DNA of 64,000 bases from Erwinia sp. E602 (GCF_018141005.1 NZ_CP046582.1:4340001-4404000), one strand, 5' to 3'. Shown: positions 45,603 to 57,282, counted from the stretch's first letter. Program-made: numbers and translations. The notes: generated by a model not told the origin, from the sequence alone.

Positions 45603-47147
45603 TTAACGGAACACGCTGATCGCCTCCACCAGCCGGGTGGCCTGGCGGTTCATCCTGCCGGATGCCTGGGCGCTCTCCTCCACCCGGGCGGCGTTCTGAT
45701 GGGTAATGTGGTCCAGATCCTCCACTGCCAGGCTCACTTCGCTCAGCGCGGTGGCCTGCTCGGCGGTGGCTTCGCTAATCCGGGTAATCAGCGTGGTGAC
45801 GTTCTGCACCTGGCTGACGATATTTTCCATCGTTTTACCGGTGTCGTTCACCTGCAGGGTGCCCGACTGCACTTTGGTGGTGCTGGTCTCCACCAGCGAC
45901 TTGATCTCGCTGGCCGCCGCCGCGCTGCGCTGCGCCAGGTTACGCACCTCACCGGCCACCACCGCAAAGCCTTTGCCCTGCTCGCCGGCGCGGGCGGCTT
46001 CCACCGCGGCGTTCAGCGCCAGAATATTGGTCTGGAAGGCGATGCCGTCAATCACGCTGGTAATGCTGGCGATCTTTTTCGAACTGTCGGTAATTTCCGC
46101 CATCATTTTGACCATCTCCTGCATCGCTGCACCGCCCTGCAGCGCGCTTCTGCTGGTACCGATCGACAGCGTATTGACCTCGGCGGCGGTATCGGTGTTG
46201 TTCTTCACCGTGGCGGTCATCTCATTCATGGTGGCGGCGGTCTGCTGCACGTTAGCGGCCGCCTGCTCGGTACGGCGGCTCAGCTCGGCATTGCTCTGCG
46301 CGATGGCATCGCTGGCGCTGAGCACGTTGATTGCCTGACCGCTGACGTCACCCACCAGCCAGCGGAACATCAGCCCCAGCTGGCCGATGGCGCGCAGCGT
46401 CATGCCCACCTCATCAACCCGGTCCATCTGCTCAACTTTCTGGCTGTCCCCGGTGGCCACGCCCAGCGCCTGCTGGTAAACACGCTCGATCGGCCGCGAG
46501 ATCTGGCTCTCCAGCCAGGCGGAGACGAGCAGCAGCAGCAGCGCCATACCGGCAGCGAAGATGCCGGTCGCGGTAGCGCTCAGCCCCAGCCCCCAGACGC
46601 CCAGCGTGGTCAGCGGCAGCAGCAGCAGCAGCGGGCTGCGGATGCGCCAGCGCAGCGGCTGGGTCTTAAACAGTGAACGCCAGCGCATAAGGCCGGTGCG
46701 CACCACCAGCCCTTTATGAAAACGCACGCCTTTCGCTTTGCCATCGCGGAATTTTTGATACAGCGCGGCGGTCTCGCGTACCTCCTGCTGGCCGGGCTTA
46801 GTGCGCACCGACATATAGCCCTGCACCTGGCCGTTGCGCACTACCGGGATGGCGTTGGCACGCACCCAGTAGTGATCGCCATTTTTACGGCGGTTTTTCA
46901 CCAGCGCACTCCATGGCTCCCCTTTTTTCAGCGTCGCCCACATATCGGCAAAGGCTTCAGGCGGCATATCCGGATGGCGCACCATATTGTGCGGCTGGCC
47001 GTTAATCTCTTCAGGCGTAAAACCGCTGACCTCAATAAACGCATCATTGGCGTAGGTGATGCGGCTGCTGGCGTCGGTGGTCGACATCAGCGTGGCATCA
47101 TCGTCAAACAGGTACTCTTGCTGTGTAACGGGCAAGTTATTACGCAT
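45603..47147 (-). CDS. aer: Aer-type chemoreceptor (PAS-TM-methyl-accepting domain)
   Basis: 514 residues. The PAS domain at about 20-115 has SSRITYANDAFIEVSGFTPEE and HNMVRHPDMP, as in the FAD-binding redox sensor Aer. A membrane segment lies near 165-215, then a HAMP-like region and a signalling domain with the conserved hairpin tip (NILALNAAVEAARAGEQGKGFAVVAGEVR). No C-terminal NWETF-type docking pentapeptide is seen. Aer guides cells by electron-transport state. A sigma-28 promoter upstream ties it to the flagellar regulon. Confidence 0.88.
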   Translation of the reverse strand: MRNNLPVTQQEYLFDDDATLMSTTDASSRITYANDAFIEVSGFTPEEINGQPHNMVRHPDMPPEAFADMWATLKKGEPWSALVKNRRKNGDHYWVRANAIPVVRNGQVQGYMSVRTKPGQQEVRETAALYQKFRDGKAKGVRFHKGLVVRTGLMRWRSLFKTQPLRWRIRSPLLLLLPLTTLGVWGLGLSATATGIFAAGMALLLLLVSAWLESQISRPIERVYQQALGVATGDSQKVEQMDRVDEVGMTLRAIGQLGLMFRWLVGDVSGQAINVLSASDAIAQSNAELSRRTEQAAANVQQTAATMNEMTATVKNNTDTAAEVNTLSIGTSRSALQGGAAMQEMVKMMAEITDSSKKIASITSVIDGIAFQTNILALNAAVEAARAGEQGKGFAVVAGEVRNLAQRSAAAASEIKSLVETSTTKVQSGTLQVNDTGKTMENIVSQVQNVTTLITRISEATAEQATALSEVSLAVEDLDHITHQNAARVEESAQASGRMNRQATRLVEAISVFR

Positions 47148-47211
47148 GGGTTAAATCCTTCATGGGATTAACAAAAGTGAGGTAAGAGGGGATGAGTTAT
47201 ATTTTTTTATA

Positions 47212-47238
47212 TTTTCGGCGCGAACGGGCAGATCTTTA
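47212..47238 (-). promoter_or_regulatory. Sigma-28 (FliA) promoter of the aer-type gene
   Basis: On the minus strand: TAAA, exactly 15 bases, GCCGAAAA. This matches the consensus TAAA-N15-GCCGATAA at 11 of 12 positions, about 65 bp before the start codon. Confidence 0.8.
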
Positions 47239-47413
47239 GTGGACTTAACACAAATCACATGACGCAGGTAGCATATCCACTCGCTCAGTGGCGGCAGGTG
47301 GTCGCCGGTGAACGGTCAGTTGCAACGGGCAGAAAAACCCTGAGTGCGGTAAGTGATTAAACTTAAGTCAGATTTTAGAGTATTACAGATGTATCTTCGG
47401 CGGGAATAAAAAA

Positions 47414-47435
47414 AGACCAGCCCGCAGGCTGGTCT
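47414..47435 (-). terminator. Intrinsic terminator of gltP
   Basis: A 9-bp stem AGACCAGCC / GGCTGGTCT with a 4-base loop; on the minus strand it is followed by seven T. The remainder of 47239-47480 shows no gene. Confidence 0.88.
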
Positions 47436-47480
47436 CCTTCAGCGCACGCGGCGCCGGATACTCAGGTTAACGGCAGGCGG

Positions 47481-48779
47481 TCAACCGGCCACCTGTTTCA
47501 GCTGCGCCTCGTAGGCCACCGCCTGTTTCGCATCAAACTGATCTTCCCACTTGGCGATTACCAGCACCGCCAGCGCGTTACCGACCACGTTCAGCGCGGT
47601 ACGCGCCATATCGAGGATACGATCCACGCCGGCGATAAACGCCAGCCCTTCCAGCGGGATGCCGACGCTGCCCAGCGTCGCCAGCAGCACCACAAAGGAG
47701 ACGCCCGGCACGCCGGCGATCCCTTTCGAGGTGACCATCAGCGTCAGCACCAGGATAATCTCCTGGCCCAGCGACAGATCGATGCCGTACAGCTGGGCGA
47801 TAAAGATCGCCGCAATGCTCTGATACAGCGTCGAACCGTCGAGGTTAAACGAGTAGCCGGTCGGCACCACAAAACTGGTGATCGCCTTCGGCGCGCCGTA
47901 GGCCTCCATCTTCTCCATAATGCGCGGCAGCACGGTTTCCGAGCTGGCGGTGGAGTAAGAGAGGATCAGCTCATCCTTGAGGATGCGGATCAGCGTAGTG
48001 ATGCGCAGATTACAGAAGCGGGCGACCGCTCCCATCACCACCAGCGCAAAGAACAGGATTGCCGCATAGACCAGCACCACCAGCTTAGCCAGCGGCCACA
48101 GCGAGGCGAAGCCAAAGTTAGCGACGGTCACCGAGATCAGCGCAAACACCCCGACCGGCGCGTAGCGCATAATCATGTTGGTCACTTTGAACATCGCTTC
48201 CGAAGTGGAGCGGAATACCTTCACCAGCGGATCGCGGTGTTCCGCCGGCAGCGATGACAGCCCAAGGCCAAACAGCACCGAGAAGAAGATGATCGGCAGC
48301 ATGTCGCCTTTCGCGATCGCCGCAAAAATATTCTGCGGGATCAGCGACAGGATGGTGGTCACCAGGCTGTGCGGCTGTCCCTGCACCTGCGCGGTGGTGG
48401 CTTCATACTTAGAGATGTCCACCGTTGCCAGCGTCGACATATCTATGCCGGAGCCGGGCTGAAACACGTTCGCCAGAGTAATCCCTGTCACAATGGCAAT
48501 GGTGGTAATCACTTCAAAATAGATGATGGTTTTGACACCAATACGCCCGAGCTTTTTCGCATCACCCACGCCGGCAATGCCGACGATCAGCGTGGAAATC
48601 ACGATCGGCACCACGATCATTTTGATCAGGTGGATAAAGATATCACCGGCCGGGCTGAGCACGTTAGTGACCAGCCACTCGCGGCTCTCCTGCTGATTAT
48701 GCAGTACCGCACCGACGGCGATCCCCAGTACCAACGCAATCAATATTTGCCAGGCAAGGCTGAACTTTACAGATTTCAT
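47481..48779 (-). CDS. gltP: Glutamate/aspartate:proton symporter GltP
   Basis: 432 residues (E. coli GltP 437), dicarboxylate/amino acid:cation symporter family. Hairpin 1 has SYSTASSETVLPRIMEKM, the unwound helix 7 has GYSFNLDGSTLYQ, and hairpin 2 has TSKGIAGVPGVSFVVL. It imports glutamate and aspartate across the inner membrane. It is divergent from acs with a 521-bp gap; in E. coli gltP is also near acs. Confidence 0.9.
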   Translation of the reverse strand: MKSVKFSLAWQILIALVLGIAVGAVLHNQQESREWLVTNVLSPAGDIFIHLIKMIVVPIVISTLIVGIAGVGDAKKLGRIGVKTIIYFEVITTIAIVTGITLANVFQPGSGIDMSTLATVDISKYEATTAQVQGQPHSLVTTILSLIPQNIFAAIAKGDMLPIIFFSVLFGLGLSSLPAEHRDPLVKVFRSTSEAMFKVTNMIMRYAPVGVFALISVTVANFGFASLWPLAKLVVLVYAAILFFALVVMGAVARFCNLRITTLIRILKDELILSYSTASSETVLPRIMEKMEAYGAPKAITSFVVPTGYSFNLDGSTLYQSIAAIFIAQLYGIDLSLGQEIILVLTLMVTSKGIAGVPGVSFVVLLATLGSVGIPLEGLAFIAGVDRILDMARTALNVVGNALAVLVIAKWEDQFDAKQAVAYEAQLKQVAG

Positions 48780-49300
48780 AACTTGTCTTTTTCCTTAACA
48801 CAACCTGCTTACCGCATGAGACATACGGCATGAATGGCGCTCAGAGGAGGCAGTCCGAATTCGGACAATTCGCAGGTGATGGATGGTTGATTCCTGATTT
48901 ACAGGCGCGTAATCAGTACCATTTTCAACGGCATGAATGCAACCCTACGCGATATGCGGCTACTTATTTAATCAGCGACAGGATAAACGTCTGAAAAATA
49001 GCCAGCATAATAAACCGTTGTTATGAAAGCGTTTATTAATCTAAAAAATGCGCATAGTGATGCAAAAAAGCGGCGTTGCCCGCAGAAATAAAAAGGTCTA
49101 TTTGCGTTTTTTTTGCACGGCGTGCTGTACTGCAACCGGCATAACGGCGCGCCATCCCCAACGGAAACGACCACTGTCGGGCGGCTTTCATCACCGGCTG
49201 TTATGACGTGATCTGCCGCGCAAAAAGAAAACAAAGCCAGACACCGGTCTTCAATTAACCTTTGATTGACATATTATTAACATCTTCAAGGAGGCGAGCC
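48780..49300. promoter_or_regulatory. Divergent gltP/acs control region
   Basis: 521 bp without a gene. A perfect 14-bp palindrome GTCCGAATTCGGAC (48853-48866) lies about 75 bp before gltP and could be an operator. A T-rich and A-rich stretch (49000-49120) may bend DNA. No clear CRP site was found by eye, although acs is CRP-dependent in E. coli. Confidence 0.5.
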
Positions 49301-51256
<1,956 letters not shown>

Positions 51257-51415
51257 CTCACAGGGGCCTCCGTGCCCCTGTTTTACCTGCCGCAGAGCAG
51301 GGCCTGCCGTAATGCTCTTTCATTCGAAACACCGTTGATATCAATAACAAAAAACTCCCTGATCGGGGCGTGGTGCCTGTCCGCACCCCTCCGTTCACCA
51401 TCTCTGGAGGCGTTA

Positions 51416-51727
51416 ATGAACGATGTCATCATCCAACGCATTGAACACAGTGCGCGCTTTAAGGAGCTGGTCAGCAAGCGCCAGGCCTTTGCCACCCTGC
51501 TGTCGCTGATTATGCTGGTGCTCTACGTCGGCTTTATCCTGCTGATCGCCTTTGCCCCCGGCTGGCTCGGCACCCCGCTGCACGCCGGCACCAGCGTGAC
51601 GCGCGGCATCCCGATCGGCGTCGGCCTGATCGTCATCTCCTTTGTGCTGACCGGCGTCTACGTCTGGCGCGCCAACGGTGAATTTGACCGCCTGACCCGC
51701 GAACTGCTTGCCGAGGTGAAGCAATGA
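51416..51727 (+). CDS. yjcH: YjcH, DUF485 membrane protein
   Basis: 103 residues from ATG 51416 (GGAGG 5 bases upstream). Two membrane segments ([21 protein letters not shown] and [18 protein letters not shown]) follow the conserved [15 protein letters not shown] start typical of DUF485. The gene overlaps actP by ATGA; the partnership in acetate uptake is known from operon structure, while the exact role is unclear. Confidence 0.93.
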   Translation: MNDVIIQRIEHSARFKELVSKRQAFATLLSLIMLVLYVGFILLIAFAPGWLGTPLHAGTSVTRGIPIGVGLIVISFVLTGVYVWRANGEFDRLTRELLAEVKQ

Positions 51728-53382
51728 AACAGCCTTTACGCCTGTTCAGCCTGCTGGCGCTGCTGCCGGTACCGGCGCTGGCGGCCGACGCCATCAGCGG
51801 CGCGGTCGAGCGTCAGCCGACCAATATTGAAGCGATCGTGATGTTCCTGATTTTCGTCGCCGCCACGCTGGGGATCACCTACTGGGCGTCGAAGCGCACC
51901 CGTTCGCGCAGCGACTACTATACCGCCGGCGGCAACATTACCGGCTTCCAGAACGGCCTGGCGATGGCCGGTGACTTTATGTCAGCCGCCTCGTTCCTCG
52001 GTATTTCGGCGCTGGTCTATACCTCCGGCTACGACGGGCTTATCTACTCGCTCGGTTTCCTGGTGGGCTGGCCGATTATCCTGTTCCTGATTGCCGAACG
52101 GCTGCGCAATCTTGGCCGCTACACTTTTGCCGACGTCGCCTCTTACCGTCTGCAGCAGAAGCCGATCCGCACCCTCTCCGCCTGCGGTTCGCTGGTGGTG
52201 GTGGCGCTGTATCTGATTGCGCAGATGGTCGGTGCCGGCAAGCTGATCCAGCTGCTGTTTGGCCTCGACTATCACGTGGCGGTGGTGCTGGTGGGCATTC
52301 TGATGGTGCTCTACGTGCTGTTTGGCGGCATGCTGGCCACCACCTGGGTGCAGATTATTAAGGCGGTGCTGCTGCTGTTCGGCGCCAGCTTTATGGCAAT
52401 TATGGTGATGAAGAGCGTCGGCTTCAGCTTTAATACGCTGTTCAGCGAGGCGATGAAGGTCCATCCGAAAGGCGTTGATATTATGAGCCCGGGCGGGCTG
52501 GTGAAAGATCCGATCTCGGCGCTGTCGCTCGGGCTGGGGCTGATGTTTGGTACCGCCGGGCTGCCGCATATTCTGATGCGCTTCTTCACCGTCAGCGACG
52601 CCCGCGAGGCGCGTAAAAGCGTGTTTTACGCCACCGGCTTTATGGGTTACTTCTACTTCCTGACCTTTATTATCGGCTTCGGTGCCATTCTGCTGGTCGG
52701 TGCCAACCCGGCGTTTAAAGACGCCGCGGGCGCGCTGATTGGAGGCAATAATATGGCGGCGGTGCATCTGGCCGACGCGGTGGGCGGTAGCCTGTTCCTC
52801 GGCTTTATCTCCGCCGTGGCCTTTGCCACCATTCTGGCGGTGGTGGCCGGGCTGACGCTGGCCGGGGCATCGGCGGTGTCGCACGATCTCTATGCCAGCG
52901 TGTTCCGTAAGGGGCAGGCAAGCGAGAAAGATGAGCTGCGGGTGTCGAAAATCACCGTGCTGGTGCTGGGGGTGGTGGCGATTGCGCTGGGCATTCTGTT
53001 TGAGAAGCAGAACATCGCCTTTATGGTCGGGCTGGCGTTCTCGATCGCCGCCAGTTGTAACTTCCCGATTATCCTGTTGTCGATGTACTGGTCGAAGCTG
53101 ACCACCCGCGGCGCGATGATCGGCGGCTGGCTGGGGCTGCTGACGGCGGTGGGGCTGATGATCCTCGGCCCGACGGTGTGGGTGCAGGTGCTGGGCCACG
53201 CGAAGCCGATATATCCGTATGAGTATCCGGCGCTGTTTTCGATGCTGGCCGCCTTTATCGGGACCTGGCTGTTCTCGGTGACCGATAACTCCGCCAGCGG
53301 CGCGCAGGAGCGCCAGCGCTTCCAGGCGCAGTTTATCCGTTCACAGACCGGGATTGGGATTGAGGGTGGTAAGGGGCACTGA
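51724..53382 (+). CDS. actP: Acetate/glycolate:cation symporter ActP
   Basis: 552 residues (E. coli 549), sodium:solute symporter family with about 13 spans after an N-terminal signal-like segment ([20 protein letters not shown]). [34 protein letters not shown] is the family signature. It imports acetate and glycolate, feeding Acs. In E. coli actP is followed by yjcF and yjcE; here the repeat-bordered island follows. Confidence 0.95.
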   Translation: MKQPLRLFSLLALLPVPALAADAISGAVERQPTNIEAIVMFLIFVAATLGITYWASKRTRSRSDYYTAGGNITGFQNGLAMAGDFMSAASFLGISALVYTSGYDGLIYSLGFLVGWPIILFLIAERLRNLGRYTFADVASYRLQQKPIRTLSACGSLVVVALYLIAQMVGAGKLIQLLFGLDYHVAVVLVGILMVLYVLFGGMLATTWVQIIKAVLLLFGASFMAIMVMKSVGFSFNTLFSEAMKVHPKGVDIMSPGGLVKDPISALSLGLGLMFGTAGLPHILMRFFTVSDAREARKSVFYATGFMGYFYFLTFIIGFGAILLVGANPAFKDAAGALIGGNNMAAVHLADAVGGSLFLGFISAVAFATILAVVAGLTLAGASAVSHDLYASVFRKGQASEKDELRVSKITVLVLGVVAIALGILFEKQNIAFMVGLAFSIAASCNFPIILLSMYWSKLTTRGAMIGGWLGLLTAVGLMILGPTVWVQVLGHAKPIYPYEYPALFSMLAAFIGTWLFSVTDNSASGAQERQRFQAQFIRSQTGIGIEGGKGH

Positions 53383-53456
53383 TGCAGTAACGAGAGCCGG
53401 GCATGGCTGAATACTGTGCCCGTCTCAGGCAAGGGCCAGGGCTTGACACCGTGCCC

Positions 53457-53593
53457 GGCTCAGGGAGCCTGTACACTCCGCAAAGACGCAACAAGCGTCA
53501 TCCATGACAGCTCAGCGCGGGCCCTCCCTGGCCCGCGATGCTTTGCTCCGTGTACAGGCTCCCTTCGCTTTAGGTTCGGAGCTGCCTGAAGGT
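53457..53593 (+). repeat. Interspersed repeat, copy R1 (with internal inverted repeat)
   Basis: Starts GGCTCAGGGAGCCTG and ends GGAGCTGCCTGAAGG. Outer arms GGGAGCCTGTACAC and GTGTACAGGCTCCC are perfect inverted repeats, with further pairing inside (GCGGGCC / GGCCCGC). Copy R2 starts exactly 160 bp later. Confidence 0.8.
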
Positions 53594-53616
53594 AAAAAAT
53601 CGTTAACAACGTCTCT

Positions 53617-53748
53617 GGCTCAGGGAGCCTGTACACTCCGCAAAGACGCAAAAAGCATCATCCCTGATAGCTCAGCACGGGCCCTCCCTGGCCCGTGATG
53701 CTTTGCTCCGTGTACAGGCTCCCATCGCTTTACGTTCAGAGTTGCCTT
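53617..53748 (+). repeat. Interspersed repeat, copy R2
   Basis: Nearly identical to R1, with the same outer inverted repeat; internal changes are partly compensatory (GCGGGCC to ACGGGCC on the left, GGCCCGC to GGCCCGT on the right), which keeps a large stem-loop. Confidence 0.8.
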
Positions 53749-54430
53749 CAAGAAGATGGATGAGCAGCGCCGAGCGTGCAGCTACCGTCTTGAACATCAA
53801 CTCACTAACCCAATAAGCCAGGCACAAGTCCCCAGAATAACCTGCTCAGACAGCAACACAATCGCCAGAGAAAGCACCATCTGCCAGAGCAACTCAGCAG
53901 GCTAAGCTAATATTTGGAAGATGTGTATGTTAGTGCGGATGCAGAAGTGACTGAGAGAATCAGGCAAATTCCTACTCATTCTTGACTGAATTGGAAATCA
54001 ATATTACATGATAGTTTATTAGCGCCGAATACTATGTTGAATATGTTATAATTTCCTCATATTCCTGCGCACAGGGGGGGGGGTAAAAACAGACCATATT
54101 CACAAGCCAAAATTAACGATTTATAAAACCCAACCAAACAACCAATAAACCTCACAGACACATGATAAAAACATAGATCAACAGCACTCAATCCAATAAA
54201 AGATAAAGCACACTCAGCAAAACCATCATCAACAAAAAACAAATCAAAAAAAACTGAACCTTAGTATAGCTGGCATGAGCAGTTAAAATGCCATACTGTA
54301 TAGACTTTAAAAAAACACATGTGCATTCAGACGTACTTTCATGATTAATGTGAAGAAAAAGATGCTTCTTTATAAGGCACTCGTCATCTTTACAGAAATA
54401 AAACCCTCAATAATGTAAAAAGGATCCATT

Positions 54431-55159
54431 ATGATAAACTTTTTTTCTAATTATGAGTGTGAGGATAAAAAAATAAGATCGTTTTTGGAAAGAAACCTAA
54501 AAGGTTATGGGAATTTTCTATATTCTTACTTCATCATTAACAAAAAAGACACTGGAAAAATCAAGATAATATCTAACTACCCTACTGAATGGATTGATAT
54601 ATACAAATCCCATAAATTTCAGTACATAGACCCTGTTGTTTTACATGCACTAAAAAGAACCAGTCCTTTTTTATGGGGTGAAAGTATTGACACTGCATCA
54701 AAAATATTTACTTACTCTAAAAAACATAATATCAAGAATGGATTTACATTTGTGCTCCATGACAACATTAATAATATTGCATTGCTTTCATTACTGACAG
54801 AAAAAAATGATGTTTGTAAAAATGAAAACATAATAATAAATAATACAGCTGAACTTCAGATGCTACTTATAAAAACTCACGAAAGATACTTTTCAACACT
54901 GAAGGACTACGCCACCACAAAGACAATGGACCGAAGTTGTTATGATGGTATATTTTCCACAAGAGAGAATGAGATACTTTATTGGGCAAGCATGGGTAAG
55001 ACCTACCAGGACATCTCAATCATTCTCGATCTTAAGGTTGGAACAGTTAAGTTTCATATGGCTAAGGTAGTAAAAAAATTAGGAGTAGTAAATGCTAAAC
55101 ATGCCATTCACCTGGGAACAGAACTAAATATTATCATCACTCCTGACTCTGCTTATTGA
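54431..55159 (+). CDS. LuxR-family quorum-sensing regulator (EsaR/ExpR-like)
   Basis: 242 residues, strongly AT-rich DNA. The autoinducer domain keeps the residues known from TraR: Trp54, Tyr58, Asp67, Pro68, Trp82 and Gly104. The C-terminal LuxR helix-turn-helix covers about 172-235 (FSTRENEILYWASMGKTYQDI, VGTVKFHM). So both ligand binding and DNA binding look intact. It is tail-to-tail with luxI, as esaR/esaI in Pantoea stewartii. Since the local luxI is broken, it may respond to signals made elsewhere or act without ligand. Confidence 0.9.
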   Translation: MINFFSNYECEDKKIRSFLERNLKGYGNFLYSYFIINKKDTGKIKIISNYPTEWIDIYKSHKFQYIDPVVLHALKRTSPFLWGESIDTASKIFTYSKKHNIKNGFTFVLHDNINNIALLSLLTEKNDVCKNENIIINNTAELQMLLIKTHERYFSTLKDYATTKTMDRSCYDGIFSTRENEILYWASMGKTYQDISIILDLKVGTVKFHMAKVVKKLGVVNAKHAIHLGTELNIIITPDSAY

Positions 55160-55182
55160 AATAGATGATATCTTCTTGAAAA

Positions 55183-55740
55183 TTAAGTTATCCCTAAAAA
55201 TAAAAATGAGTGTGGGAGGGTATAATGAACACTCTCATTTCTTTCTGAGATTCCTTCTTCTACTATGTCTCCCATACATGCCGCAGATGAAAGAATTTTC
55301 AACATCGGGTAATTAAACATGACCCAGATACCATCGTGATTTTATCACGTGCAAAACTAATCATTTCCGAACACAACCTTAGACTTATAATAAAACCTCT
55401 TGAGCGCAGTCTCTTTGCCTTTTTTATCGACAAATATACGACTGGACTCCAGAAAATGCCCCTGAGGAAGATTTATACTATCAAAGAAATCACTAAAGGT
55501 ATTTATAATCATATTAGGAAACTTTAAATCTATAAGACGAACACCGCAAACAAGATTTTCACAGTCAAATCCTAAGAGATAACTTGCGTTTTCGTTGTCA
55601 TATTCATCAAACTCCATATGACTATCTCCCACAACTTTCCAGTTTAGTCTTTCTTTAAAGGTCTCAAATCTCAGAAAAAACATTTCATTAGCAAGCGAGC
55701 GCGGCAACTCGTGAAAAGAAAACAACTTAATGGCCATCAT
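55183..55740 (-). pseudogene. Frameshifted LuxI-type acyl-homoserine-lactone synthase
   Basis: From ATG 55740 (AAGGTG 6 bases upstream) the frame reads a normal LuxI N-terminus (RFETFKERLNWKVV, EFDEYDNENASYLLG, ESSRIFVDKKG) and stops at 55357, 128 codons, where about 200 are expected. Homology continues first in the +1 frame (EMISFARDK) and then again in the original frame (HDGIWVMFNYPMLKILSSA, DIVEEGISERNESV) to a stop at 55183. Two compensating indels, near 55366-55369 and in an A4 run at 55340-55343, leave three in-frame stops between. The C-terminal half needed for the acyl-chain pocket is lost. Confidence 0.85.
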
Positions 55741-55889
55741 AAAAAACACCTTATTAAATTTAAAAAATATCATTTAATTAGATAAAACCCTGTTCAACTC
55801 CTGGAGTCAGTCGTTTATTTATGGAGCTTATTTCCATAAGGAATCAAAAATGAAACCTTAGTAGACGCCTATAAAACCCAGGCAGTGAA

Positions 55890-55918
55890 CATAGGTATAG
55901 TACCAGACTATACCTATG
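55890..55918. promoter_or_regulatory. Perfect inverted repeat upstream of luxI, possible operator
   Basis: CATAGGTATAGT, 5 bases (ACCAG), ACTATACCTATG: a 12-bp perfect inverted repeat in the divergent region between the luxI pseudogene and the Ner-like gene. It contains ACTATA/TATAGT as in EsaR-type boxes but has no T run, so an operator is more likely than a terminator. Confidence 0.45.
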
Positions 55919-56015
55919 CACAGATTAAACTTAAGAAAATCATGTGCATTATTACACAGTTCGTTTTTTATTAAAAAATAAGGCTATTAATCGTGATTAT
56001 CAATGAGGACTGAGT

Positions 56016-56312
56016 ATGAAAAAGGAGACATCCGGATGTGACTGGCACCGTGCCGATATCCTCGCCGCAGTGAGGAAAAAATATGGTTCCCTCGCCGCAC
56101 TTTCGAGGGCTCACGGACTCAGTCCGGGGACGTTGAGCAACGCACTGACACGCCCGTGGACTAAAGGTGAAGAGATTATTGCAGAGGCTATCGGCGCCAA
56201 AGCAGAAGAAATATGGCCTTCTCGTTACCTGTATATGAGCGGTGGGGTGTTGAAACCTATCCATCGCTTTAAGATTGAGAGTACGTATCATCGCCTGAAG
56301 CCACGCCCATGA
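56016..56312 (+). CDS. Ner/Nlp (SfsB)-type winged helix regulator
   Basis: 98 residues. DWHRADILAAVRKKYGSLAALSRAHGLSPGTLSNALTRPWTKGEEIIAEAIG matches the Ner repressor of phage Mu and the Nlp/SfsB proteins of enterobacteria, which bind DNA through this short domain. GAGGACTGAGT lies just upstream of the ATG. Its position between a luxI remnant and an IS110 remnant suggests that it came in with mobile DNA. Target genes are unknown. Confidence 0.8.
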   Translation: MKKETSGCDWHRADILAAVRKKYGSLAALSRAHGLSPGTLSNALTRPWTKGEEIIAEAIGAKAEEIWPSRYLYMSGGVLKPIHRFKIESTYHRLKPRP

Positions 56313-56492
56313 TTCAAAGAGCGAGAAAAGCGCCCTGCTCTTCAGGCATGTTATGAGTAACTCAACGCCTTCCCGAGTGGGCAACAAAGTCTGGCTCAAG
56401 TGTAGTGCTGTTAGGATCGGCTATTTAATGCCTGGCTGAAAAAAACGTCTCACAGCAGCTCAGCAGCTTAAGAGCTATCGGGTATATCCGGG

Positions 56493-56870
56493 TTAGCGGA
56501 CCGTCGGCGGCCATGGATGGCCGCCGCCGAGCGTACAGCAGGCAAGAACAAACGCATCCACCCGGTCCGTTTTGGTCAGGATCCCCATGCCATTAGCAAA
56601 GTTCCTCACGCGGGCCGGATTAGCGATAACCACTCTGACGCCCTGGTCGTAAAGGCCAAAGGCCAGATGTTCGTGATAGGTGCCCGTGGGTTCCAGAACG
56701 ACCTGCAGGTCGGCCACGTTCACTTTCCTGGCCACAACCCATTCAAGAACGGCCGCTGCAACCCGGGGACCATTGCTCAGTACTTTCGTTTTCTTCCTGC
56801 CGTCGGGACCGTCGGGAAGCAGGCAGAGGTCGATTTTACTTTTTCCAACGTCAATACCTAACTGGATCAT
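56493..56870 (-). pseudogene. Truncated IS110-family transposase (N-terminal RNase H-like domain)
   Basis: 125 codons from ATG 56870 (AGGAG upstream); full IS110 transposases have about 320-340. MIQLGIDVGKSKIDLCLL holds the first DEDD-type Asp, VVLEPTGTYHEHLA the Glu and LTKTDRVDAFVLA the following Asp pair. After that the frame runs into unrelated sequence and stops, so the C-terminal Ser-containing domain is missing. A 20-bp near-palindrome (CGGCGGCCAT / ATGGCCGCCG) marks the break near 56507-56528. Confidence 0.85.
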
Positions 56871-57282
56871 CATGCATCTCCTTTCACATATAACCATCAC
56901 GCCCATTATCCTTGTGCATGCGGAGTCAGTGCTCCCGGCAACCGTTCAAAGTCTGTTCTGGCGTGAAAGGTGAAGCAGGGGATTTATGCTGTACGACAAG
57001 GTCATAACCTTATGGATGTATCAAATTCACCCTGTTTCAGATGGTGGTAGCTAACCACCACCCACTACAAGATTCAAGATACAAGGGAGGTATTTACAGC
57101 GTGTCCGCGTTCCGGATATACCCGATAAGCCAGGTACCGAAACCGGCAGCGCCCGGTACTGAAAGCGGGCACTCCGATACGCCGGGCAACCGAACTGACA
57201 GCGACCAGAACGTAAAATGAACTCCCTGATACGCCGGGCACTGGAATCAGCAGCGATTTCTGCTCTGTGCGGGACAATTCCT

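Larger units (their letters stand above)
53383..54430. other. Intergenic region: repeats, then AT-rich DNA
   Basis: An imperfect hairpin (GAGCCGGGCA near 53394 with TGCCCGGCTC near 53452) follows actP. Two tandem repeat copies occupy 53457-53748. From about 53900 the DNA becomes strongly AT-rich to the luxR start, with a G9 run at 54075-54083. A TGGCAT/ATGCCA hairpin lies near 54275-54295, upstream of luxR. No gene is supported. Confidence 0.6.

Noticed and set aside
53457..53748. Tandem 160-bp repeats as a CRISPR array
   Set aside because: Only two copies, the unit is long and palindromic, there are no regular unique spacers and no cas genes.
55890..55918. Terminator for luxI or the Ner-like gene
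   Set aside because: The stem is AT-rich and has no T tract on either strand; it lies upstream of both genes.
56493..56870. Functional IS110 element
   Set aside because: The transposase lacks its C-terminal half and no second part or clear ends were found nearby.
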